Source: Rikenellaceae bacterium
Lineage (GTDB): Bacteria; Bacteroidota; Bacteroidia; Bacteroidales; UBA932
NCBI GenBank assembly: GCA_003513895.1
Contig: DOSU01000112.1
Location: forward strand, 1-7,021
DNA length: 7,021 bases
Direction: 5' to 3'
Shown: piece by piece, positions 1 through 4,922 of the stretch
How the letters are laid out: every line of letters starts with the position of its first letter
Position numbering within the stretch: position 1 is the stretch's first letter
Made by a program: the position numbers and the translations under genes
The notes under the pieces: generated by a model
The model's database searches: none
The model's input: the letters and a program-made list of their open reading frames with translations, nothing else
Told to the model about the DNA's origin: nothing

Positions 1-93
1 ATATGCAGAGAAAATTAGCGTAACATCTTGAAATATAGTGAAATAATTGAGTATGCAACTTGAAGCCAAATTGAAAACATATAGAAAAAGTAT

Positions 94-119
94 TATGCAA
101 TTTTATGCACCATTATGCA
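94..119 (+). repeat. Three TATGCA direct repeats with 10-bp period
   Basis: TATGCA occurs at 94-99, 104-109 and 114-119, each preceded by T, giving TTATGCA every 10 bp. Further single copies lie at 2-7 and 52-57. The spacing of one helical turn is typical of operator or iteron arrays bound by a protein oligomer. The block ends 22 bp before the TATAAT at 142. Confidence 0.7.
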
Positions 120-141
120 AGTACAAAACAAGTTAATCAAC

Positions 142-169
142 TATAATCACTAGGTATTATTCATATAAT
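142..169 (+). promoter_or_regulatory. Candidate -10 elements for the TGT-like gene
   Basis: Perfect TATAAT is present at 142-147 and again at 164-169. Neither has a recognisable -35 at 16-18 bp, so activation by the upstream box-binding protein is inferred. The second hexamer is directly followed by TATGC boxes at 169 and 175, where a bound protein could repress. Confidence 0.45.
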
Positions 170-203
170 ATGCTTATGCGCTAATCCTCTGCTACAATCA
201 AGA

Positions 204-232
204 CCTGCTCTTGGAACGATACCGGGGGCAGG
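204..232 (+). promoter_or_regulatory. Leader hairpin before the TGT-like gene
   Basis: CCTGCTC at 204-210 can pair with GGGGCAGG at 226-232, giving a 7-bp stem with one G-U pair and a 15-base loop. It ends 23 bases before the ATG and leaves the ribosome site at 243-247 free. No U-tract follows, so it is not an intrinsic terminator. It may affect translation or message stability. Confidence 0.3.
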
Positions 233-255
233 GATTATTACCGGAGGAAAGAATC

Positions 256-1575
256 ATGGAACACGTGGTAGTCGGCTCCAGTGGAGACCTCAGCAATAAA
301 CAAATAACCCCGGCCATCATCAATAACAGATTGGCGGGCAATGGCCTTTACTCATTGATCGATGGTCTCAAAGGTGAGAATATTGGATCGGAGAGTATCG
401 GTCGAACAGCAAACAAAATTGAAGATTATCGAAAACGAATATCTCTACCTGCAGGAGCAGATTTATTTATAGATTCGGGAGGATATAGCTTTATAAAAGG
501 TCTACTTGCAGAAAGTAACTTGGATTTTGCGATATCTCTATACCAGAGCTTTTTACAGCTAAAGAGTGAGACATATGATTTTATCTTCTCCTTAGATATC
601 CCGTATAGTACAAAATTCCAGGAATTTAACACAATAAAAAAGGTCTATAAATACAACAGAATATCAATCGAACAGTCAATTCGAGTTTTAAAAGCAGACC
701 CAAAGCTGGTAGAAAAATTCTTCTTCATTTATCATTTCAAAACAGATAGCCATTACAAGATCTGGCAGGACTTAGGTGGCGAACTATCAATAGGAAATTA
801 TATAAAGTATAGAGCTATCGGCGGGATGGTGTCATTAAAGGAAATGGCTGGGATCAATATTGCTCCATTTATCGCTACAACTTTTCAGTGTTTGTTCGAT
901 TACCAAAACTCACCTTTTAACGGGGAAGATTTTAGGATTCATTTTCTGGGCATCAGTGTTGCGTATGACCGTTTCATAATTGCCTTCCTTGAACGGTTGA
1001 TTCAGCGTTACCTTGGACCTTCAGTTCCGGTGTTATTGACCTATGACACCATTAAGTTTAAACGGGCTGCAATGTACCGGCAAGACTATATTTGTGAATT
1101 CGACGGCGGTACTCTACATGCTCATGATCCCCTGAACATACCAGATTCTTACTATCGACATATCTACCAGGGTAACGAGGAGATTATCTATTTAACAAAG
1201 CAGGACCTCATCAGGAAAGCCTCTGGGAAGAAGCACCAAAACCAGGAGAATATGGCACCCTTGACCATCTCTAGCGAATTAGCAATCGACCAATTTTTCG
1301 AACATGTGATTGGAGCTAATGAAATGGTCGAAGGAATGATTGGAAGTCGAAATTTAATTCACTCGAAGAATATTTTCAAAAGAAAGTTGCCAGAAGTGTT
1401 TGGCGAGTACAATGACATTTTTTCGAGGCAAACGATTAAAAGTATGATCGAGAGTCTAACTCACGTATACAAATTTCATCTTTGGTACAGGGATCTACAC
1501 GATGCAAAGACGCTCGATCAGATGTCGCTTGAATTCATCAACAAAGACATCAATTTTCCCTTCCGACTCAGTTGA
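256..1575 (+). CDS. TGT-superfamily (DpdA-like) base-exchange enzyme
   Basis: The predicted protein (439 aa) resembles the tRNA-guanine transglycosylase TIM barrel, whose members swap guanine for a 7-deazaguanine in tRNA or, in DpdA, in DNA. Visible landmarks in family order are DSGGY at 73-77 (catalytic Asp73), FSLDIP at about 111-116 with base-recognition Asp114, AIGGM at 187-191, HFLGIS at 229-234, and TYD with the presumed nucleophile Asp264. The CxCxxC plus His zinc site of bacterial TGT, expected after the nucleophile, is absent; the segment reads KRAAMYR instead. The last 120 residues are probably a helical extension. The ATG at 256 is chosen because GGAGG lies at 243-247; an in-frame TTG at 211 has no ribosome site and would fall in the leader hairpin. 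DNA is favoured over tRNA as substrate by inference only, from the missing zinc site and mobile context. The fold assignment is fairly secure, the substrate is not. Confidence 0.7.
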   Translation: MEHVVVGSSGDLSNKQITPAIINNRLAGNGLYSLIDGLKGENIGSESIGRTANKIEDYRKRISLPAGADLFIDSGGYSFIKGLLAESNLDFAISLYQSFLQLKSETYDFIFSLDIPYSTKFQEFNTIKKVYKYNRISIEQSIRVLKADPKLVEKFFFIYHFKTDSHYKIWQDLGGELSIGNYIKYRAIGGMVSLKEMAGINIAPFIATTFQCLFDYQNSPFNGEDFRIHFLGISVAYDRFIIAFLERLIQRYLGPSVPVLLTYDTIKFKRAAMYRQDYICEFDGGTLHAHDPLNIPDSYYRHIYQGNEEIIYLTKQDLIRKASGKKHQNQENMAPLTISSELAIDQFFEHVIGANEMVEGMIGSRNLIHSKNIFKRKLPEVFGEYNDIFSRQTIKSMIESLTHVYKFHLWYRDLHDAKTLDQMSLEFINKDINFPFRLS

Positions 1576-1668
1576 TGATGCATTTACTGAATCACGACTA
1601 ATCAGCCTTTTTTCAGTCTATTGAGCACTTTGGGACCGTATACAAACCCTGCCTCTCAACTCACAACA

Positions 1669-1694
1669 GGAACCCTGCTCTCAATGGGGGTTCC
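1669..1694 (+). other. Inverted repeat downstream of the TGT-like gene
   Basis: GGAACCC at 1669-1675 and GGGTTCC at 1688-1694 form a perfect 7-bp stem with a 12-base loop. The following bases are not a U-tract, so a classical intrinsic terminator is not shown. It could be a 3'-end stabilising hairpin for the upstream message. Confidence 0.35.
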
Positions 1695-1770
1695 CATGTA
1701 CTATCCCTCATTTTTAATGATTTCTTTCTTCCGTATTATCCCATCAAGTTAGTCAATTCGAAAAACCTGT

Positions 1771-1823
1771 TATGCCCATTACTAAAGACCTTATGCTTCA
1801 TTTCAGGAACAATAATATATAAA
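1771..1823 (+). promoter_or_regulatory. Candidate promoter with two TATGC boxes
   Basis: TATGC occurs at 1771 and 1792, both preceded by T, 21 bp or two helical turns apart. A possible -10, TATAAA, lies at 1818-1823. The box-to-hexamer offsets are 47 and 26 bp. In front of the TGT-like gene the offsets from boxes to TATAAT at 142 are 48, 38 and 28 bp. The matching geometry suggests the same regulator acts on both genes. The -10 here is less perfect and sits in an AT-rich stretch, so its exact position is uncertain. Confidence 0.4.
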
Positions 1824-1850
1824 TATTAACAAGGGTAAGGAAGTGAAGAA

Positions 1851-1870
1851 ATATGAAAATCAATTCATAT
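1851..1870 (+). promoter_or_regulatory. Leader hairpin before the DUF5131 gene
   Basis: ATATGAA at 1851-1857 pairs perfectly with TTCATAT at 1864-1870 across a 6-base loop. The stem is AT-rich and therefore weak. It ends 44 bases before the chosen ATG. If translation began at the upstream in-frame GTG at 1843 it would be coding sequence instead. Confidence 0.25.
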
Positions 1871-1914
1871 CAAAATTCAACAAGAACTATGGAATACCAA
1901 AAAAGGAGGCCAAA

Positions 1915-2637
1915 ATGCCAACAAAAATCGAATGGACCGACGAAAGTTGGAATCCAATAACAGGTTGCACGCCAATATCACCAGGATGCCTAAACTGTTA
2001 TGCGAAAAAAATGACAAATCGACTCAAAGGCCGTTATGGATATCATCACGAAAACCCATTTCAAGTCACAATGCACAAAGACAAGTTTTCATTTCCATTA
2101 AGTCTCAGGAGACCGCGTAAGGTATTCATTTGCAGCATGGGTGATATTTTTCACAAAGACGTGCCGGATGCCTGGATCGATGCAGTTTTACATGTTACAT
2201 CAATCGTTCCCAGGCACACATACATAATTCTCACGAAACGTCCGGAAAGAATGCAATATTACATCAATGCTATTGTCGACAAACATGCAATAGAAATTCC
2301 ATCGAATCTATGGTTCGGTGTCACAACTGAGAACCAGGAAATGGCTGATTTCAGGTTGCCATTATTGATCGATACAAAGATTGCAAACAAGTTTGTCTCT
2401 ATTGAACCAATGCTTGGACCGGTTGATCTGTCAAATTACATCGACTGCCTCAATTGGGTAATAGTCGGTGGTGAGACTGGGAATAAAGCGCGCGATATGA
2501 AGGCGGAATGGGCAATGAAAGTAAAATTTCAATGCTTACAAAAAGGTATTCCATTCTTCTTCAAACAAATGTCGAACAAAGCACCAACGCCTCCAGATTT
2601 AGCAATAAAACAATTCCCGTCAGGAATGCCAGTATAG
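1915..2637 (+). CDS. Phage Gp37/Gp68 (DUF5131) family protein
   Basis: The 240-aa product matches the phage Gp37/Gp68 family along its length. It opens with KIEWTDESWNP (4-14), then a cysteine cluster C18-x6-C25-x2-C28 followed by Tyr-Ala. SMGDIFHKDVP, ILTKRPERM and VSIEPMLGPVDL follow in order, then VIVGGETG and FFFKQ near the C-terminus. The family has no firmly assigned reaction that I can cite; the three cysteines and the barrel-like order recall radical SAM or photoproduct-lyase-like iron-sulfur enzymes, which is an inference. ATG 1915 is chosen because a full AAAGGAGG site lies at 1902-1909 and the family conserved start follows directly. An in-frame GTG at 1843 would add 24 unconserved residues. 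The gene follows the TGT-like gene and seems to share its TATGC boxes, suggesting joint function in nucleic-acid modification. Confidence 0.88.
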   Translation: MPTKIEWTDESWNPITGCTPISPGCLNCYAKKMTNRLKGRYGYHHENPFQVTMHKDKFSFPLSLRRPRKVFICSMGDIFHKDVPDAWIDAVLHVTSIVPRHTYIILTKRPERMQYYINAIVDKHAIEIPSNLWFGVTTENQEMADFRLPLLIDTKIANKFVSIEPMLGPVDLSNYIDCLNWVIVGGETGNKARDMKAEWAMKVKFQCLQKGIPFFFKQMSNKAPTPPDLAIKQFPSGMPV

Positions 2638-2821
2638 TTTTAAATCTGCAGCACAAGACAATCTAAAACCCTGCTTCAAGCTCATTTATTTCAACATATA
2701 TTCCCAGTTTTCTATTTGCACCAACTCTCCCAAGCTAAGCAATTAAAACCGGTACATTCAAACAATTACCTAGGGTCTCCCAACCTTTTAGGATGTTTCG
2801 AACGTGTTTTCATAATATTCA

Positions 2822-2836
2822 TTTCGATGATCGAAA
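2822..2836. promoter_or_regulatory. 15-bp palindrome, candidate operator
   Basis: TTTCGAT-G-ATCGAAA is a perfect 7-bp dyad around one central base. Such odd-centred dyads are typical binding sites for dimeric helix-turn-helix regulators. It stands about 170 bases before the first AT-rich gene and just before the TA-rich run that could hold a -10. No regulator gene is visible in the window. Confidence 0.4.
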
Positions 2837-2899
2837 AACAGGAGAAAAAATATATATATATAACAATTGCAGGTGAATATAAATTATTAACTCAATTCT

Positions 2900-2939
2900 A
2901 AGGAGGTGATTTTAACAGCAAATGAAATGTAAACTATGA
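2900..2939 (+). promoter_or_regulatory. Perfect Shine-Dalgarno with only a 5-codon frame behind it
   Basis: AAGGAGGTGAT at 2900-2910 matches the anti-Shine-Dalgarno sequence of 16S rRNA over 11 bases. The first ATG after it, at 2922, gives only MKCKL before TGA at 2937-2939; a GTG at 2906 within the site gives eight codons. The next real gene starts 93 bases later with its own ribosome site. This could be a leader-peptide or ribosome-standby element, or the relic of a deleted gene. Confidence 0.35.
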
Positions 2940-2949
2940 TCGATAATTG

Positions 2950-2967
2950 AATTCTCTGAAGAGAATT
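2950..2967 (+). promoter_or_regulatory. Leader hairpin with TGAA tetraloop
   Basis: AATTCTC at 2950-2956 pairs perfectly with GAGAATT at 2961-2967 around TGAA. It ends 36 bases before the ATG at 3004. No U-tract follows. Together with the strong ribosome site upstream it may form a small translational control leader. Confidence 0.35.
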
Positions 2968-3003
2968 GCTAGAAACTTAAATACCTTTAAAAGGATAAAT
3001 AAA

Positions 3004-3504
3004 ATGAGTCAAACAAATAATACAGTCTGTGTTAATTATGAAAACAAGAATAATTTTAATGAACAACTTTTTAGTAATTTGAATTGTTATACAATCGAAT
3101 TGGAAGAAGATAATAAAGAATCAACCAAAGTTTACGAATCAATTATCTGCATTACGATTCCAATTAAAGATATCATAATGATATTTCAGGTTGATGGTTT
3201 TGATGAAAATGAAAATATTAAATATAAACTCTTTGGAAAAGTTCAACCGGAACACTTTTCAAAAGATAATGTAGCCATTGTTCAAGTATCAATAATTAAT
3301 AAATTCAAAATAACCAACGTCAAAGAAGTTTATAGATCTCGTCTTCGAATTGGATACAGCAATAAAACAAAAAACGGTAAACATATAAATAATTTCGGTT
3401 ATATTTATGATATTTGTAATTTCTTAATAAGAGGATTTTTGGATGAATCATGTGCTAATCTAAAACAATATATTAATGGAAGTGATGAGAATTCGTTGGT
3501 GTAA
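3004..3504 (+). CDS. Hypothetical protein, AT-rich block gene 1
   Basis: I do not recognise this 166-aa protein. It is rich in Asn, Lys, Ile and Glu, has no signal peptide or clear membrane segment, and seems cytoplasmic. An acidic turn (ELEEDNKES, about 32-40) is followed by an alternating beta-like stretch (ICITIP, then DIIMIFQVDGF, about 48-66) and KYKLFGKV ending at 80; the C-terminal third looks helical. The ATG at 3004 is chosen because AAGGA at 2991-2995 is well placed; an in-frame TTG at 2947 has no such site. Strong A/T codon bias sets it apart from the flanking enzyme genes and is shared by the next two genes, which suggests common acquisition. Its layout resembles the next gene product and the two may be distant paralogues. 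Function unknown. Confidence 0.7.
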   Translation: MSQTNNTVCVNYENKNNFNEQLFSNLNCYTIELEEDNKESTKVYESIICITIPIKDIIMIFQVDGFDENENIKYKLFGKVQPEHFSKDNVAIVQVSIINKFKITNVKEVYRSRLRIGYSNKTKNGKHINNFGYIYDICNFLIRGFLDESCANLKQYINGSDENSLV

Positions 3505-3638
3505 AAGTAAATATTTACTTGATTATGTTCTAATTATTATTAGCTATTTATTTAATTAACGGCAATTTAAAACTTGATTAGGATTGGTTAAAATTAATCA
3601 TCTAGCATTATTCAATTATATTATATTAGCTTTATTAT

Positions 3639-3672
3639 AGCCGTCTTTGCTAGCGACATTGACGGCTTTGTT
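3639..3672 (+). terminator. Hairpin with T-rich tail, possible terminator or leader
   Basis: AGCCGTC at 3639-3645 pairs perfectly with GACGGCT at 3661-3667. The 15-base loop contains GCTAGC. The sequence after the stem is T-rich but broken by G (TTGTTGTTTGT), so termination would be partial at best. It lies 134 bases after the previous stop and 60 bases before the next ATG, fitting read-through regulation between the two genes. Confidence 0.45.
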
Positions 3673-3727
3673 GTTTGTATTTATCGCAATAAAAATCAAT
3701 TTAATATTTTCTATTATGGAGTTCATT

Positions 3728-4249
3728 ATGAGAATTTTTGGTAAACAACAAAAGAGTTCAACACTTGTTAAAAATGTTGTTAGTAAGATGGATATCTATC
3801 AGTTTTCATTAGATGATCCAGATAACTATGATGATTTTGATCCAGTAACAAATTTTTGTGTAATTTTTCCCTTTGGAGATAAGTTACTATTAGTTGAAGT
3901 TTCAGCTGTAGATAGAACTTTGAAAATTCATCTCAAGTTGAGAGGAGTTGTTGAGAATGATTTAGATATCAGTTTTAAAAATGGTATAATTCCAAATTAT
4001 ATTTCAGTAGGTGAACTCACATTACATGAGAAAATCATCGTCAACTATGATGCATTATTGACTATGGAAATTCAGAATTCTAACGGAAATAAAATAACAG
4101 TTAATGCTGATTTGTTCACTATTCGTGAACTCGAGATAATTTGTTCCCAAGCATTAGAACTCTTGTTGTGTGATAGAATATTTGTAGTTAATAAGAATTT
4201 TTATCTAGATGGTGGGTTCGGTCTAATTCCTAAATTTTCTTTAATATAA
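3728..4249 (+). CDS. Hypothetical protein, AT-rich block gene 2
   Basis: This 173-aa protein is not recognised. After a basic N-terminus (MRIFGKQQK) comes a highly acidic segment at about 29-38 (DDPDNYDDFD), then alternating hydrophobic strands such as FCVIFPFGDKLLLVEV (43-58) and IHLKLRGVV (67-75), and a C-terminal helix with LEIICSQALELLL. It looks like a soluble mixed alpha/beta protein. The ATG at 3728 is chosen because GGAG lies at 3718-3721. The frame is open back to a TTG at 3647, which would add a hydrophobic, membrane-anchor-like segment, but that start has no ribosome site and lies inside the hairpin. ATG 3716 is a second alternative. Size, acidic loop and strand order resemble the preceding gene product. 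Function unknown. Confidence 0.68.
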   Translation: MRIFGKQQKSSTLVKNVVSKMDIYQFSLDDPDNYDDFDPVTNFCVIFPFGDKLLLVEVSAVDRTLKIHLKLRGVVENDLDISFKNGIIPNYISVGELTLHEKIIVNYDALLTMEIQNSNGNKITVNADLFTIRELEIICSQALELLLCDRIFVVNKNFYLDGGFGLIPKFSLI

Positions 4250-4256
4250 ACTTAAT

Positions 4257-4287
4257 TGGCCGTTATTGCTTTGATCAATAACGGCCA
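4257..4287 (+). promoter_or_regulatory. Perfect 12-bp hairpin without U-tract
   Basis: TGGCCGTTATTG at 4257-4268 pairs without mismatch to CAATAACGGCCA at 4276-4287 around a 7-base loop. It begins seven bases after the TAA of the preceding gene and ends 22 bases before the next ATG. The bases that follow are CTCTCATT, not a U-run, so it should not terminate well. A role in RNA processing, 3'-end protection or translation control is more likely. It could also be a protein-binding dyad in DNA. Confidence 0.55.
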
Positions 4288-4309
4288 CTCTCATTAAAAG
4301 GAGTAGCAA

Positions 4310-4828
4310 ATGACATTAGTAAATTATAAACAATATGGACCTTGGAATTTAGAAAAAATTCATACAAACTTCGGTCACAAACAGCTTTGTGAAATTGAAG
4401 GTTGTGGCCAAAAATCACGCTCACAATTCAAAATCTATTCAGAACCAACTGGAACATTTCGTCACGTTTGCAGCTATTGCGCGTCGTATCTAACTGGGTT
4501 AGATATCGTGAAATTATCAAGTGTCGAAACTTATATTGAAAGTGTTAAAAATCAGTTTAAAAACTTAAAGAATCTTGTCGGTATGGGTCCAGTTTATAAC
4601 CACCCTTGCAAGGATCTCGTAGGCAAGTTAGATACAACAATTGGTGCACATAGGATCATTATCACCTCGTTTAAAGACAGAAAATACAATTTGATTATAG
4701 ATGGCAGACCAATTAAAGCCTCTCTTAATAAATCGTTTAGGAGCAAAACAGAAGTTACTGAACATGCAATAAATTGTATTAATAATCTGAACAAAGACAA
4801 ATTATATTATTTCATTATCAATAGTTAG
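4310..4828 (+). CDS. Hypothetical protein with four-cysteine zinc-finger-like motif
   Basis: The 172-aa product is not recognised as a named family. Its N-terminal third contains C27-x4-C32 and, 22 residues on, C54-x2-C57 within HVCSYC. This spacing fits a single zinc ribbon or treble clef, a fold often used for binding nucleic acid or protein in phage-encoded accessory factors. The remainder is basic and mixed alpha/beta, with IIITSFKDRKYNLIIDGRPIK-type strands near 116-136 and a C-terminal helix. AAAGGAG at 4297-4303 sets the ATG at 4310. The gene follows a perfect hairpin and precedes the terminator-like hairpin before the primase-helicase. A small DNA-binding or regulatory role is plausible but is inference only. 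Confidence 0.72.
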   Translation: MTLVNYKQYGPWNLEKIHTNFGHKQLCEIEGCGQKSRSQFKIYSEPTGTFRHVCSYCASYLTGLDIVKLSSVETYIESVKNQFKNLKNLVGMGPVYNHPCKDLVGKLDTTIGAHRIIITSFKDRKYNLIIDGRPIKASLNKSFRSKTEVTEHAINCINNLNKDKLYYFIINS

Positions 4829-4870
4829 AAACAAATACTACACCACATAATCGTTTTAATTTAATCTTAT

Positions 4871-4907
4871 AAAGGCACGATGACTCACGATCATTGCGCC
4901 TTTTTTT
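4871..4907 (+). terminator. Intrinsic terminator-like hairpin before the primase-helicase
   Basis: AAAGGCACGATGA at 4871-4883 pairs with TCATTGCGCCTTT at 4891-4903 over 13 positions with one A-C mismatch and one G-U pair, around a 7-base loop. Seven T residues run from 4901 to 4907. This is the best intrinsic terminator in the window. It ends the AT-rich block, yet the ribosome site GGAG of the next gene begins at 4911, so no room remains for a separate promoter after it. It may therefore act as an attenuator of the replication gene. Confidence 0.75.
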
Positions 4908-4922
4908 ATTGGAGAACAAAAC

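Larger units (their letters stand above)
1..203 (+). promoter_or_regulatory. Upstream control region with TATGC boxes and two TATAAT hexamers
   Basis: This non-coding leader is AT-rich and contains seven copies of TATGC in one orientation, starting at 2, 52, 94, 104, 114, 169 and 175. The copies at 94, 104 and 114 are spaced exactly 10 bp apart, so they lie on one face of the helix. Two perfect TATAAT hexamers occur at 142-147 and 164-169, and neither has a good TTGACA-like -35. This combination fits a promoter that depends on a protein bound to the repeated boxes just upstream. The alternative is an iteron cluster of a replication origin. The promoter reading is favoured because similar boxes recur before the next gene. 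No transcription start can be fixed from sequence alone. Confidence 0.5.
1576..1914. promoter_or_regulatory. Intergenic region before the DUF5131 gene
   Basis: This 339-base gap has no convincing gene. It holds a T6 run at about 1608-1613 with only a 4-bp stem before it, an inverted repeat at 1669-1694, two near-identical CCCTGC-CTCTCAA tracts, two TATGC boxes at 1771 and 1792, a possible -10 (TATAAA, 1818-1823) and a leader hairpin at 1851-1870. An independent promoter for the downstream gene is likely. Confidence 0.45.
2638..3003. promoter_or_regulatory. AT-rich intergenic region with palindrome and orphan ribosome site
   Basis: This 366-base gap holds no convincing protein gene. An open frame from a TTG at 2716 to 2901 has no ribosome site and no protein-like composition. 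The gap contains a CCCTGC tract at 2669-2674, a 15-bp palindrome at 2822-2836, a TA dinucleotide run around 2850-2860, a perfect 11-base Shine-Dalgarno match at 2900-2910 and a leader hairpin at 2950-2967. A promoter for the AT-rich gene block is expected here but cannot be placed. Confidence 0.45.

Noticed and set aside
94..119. CRISPR-like array
   Set aside because: The repeats are only 6-7 bp with a 10-bp period; there are no spacers of usual length and no cas genes.
1589..1613. Possible terminator after the TGT-like gene (CTGA/TCAG stem and T6)
   Set aside because: The stem is only 4 bp with a long loop, too weak to call.
1843..1914. GTG start extending the DUF5131 protein by 24 residues
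   Set aside because: The added residues precede the conserved family start, and AAAGGAGG directly before ATG 1915 is far stronger than the weak site before the GTG.
2716..2901. Open frame of 61 codons starting with TTG
   Set aside because: No ribosome site, AT-rich low-complexity tail (repeated Ile/Tyr/Thr codons from the TA run), and it spans the palindrome; treated as non-coding.
3647..3727. TTG start giving the 173-aa protein a hydrophobic membrane-anchor N-terminus
   Set aside because: No ribosome site, and the start lies within the hairpin loop; GGAG before ATG 3728 is well placed. Kept only as an alternative.
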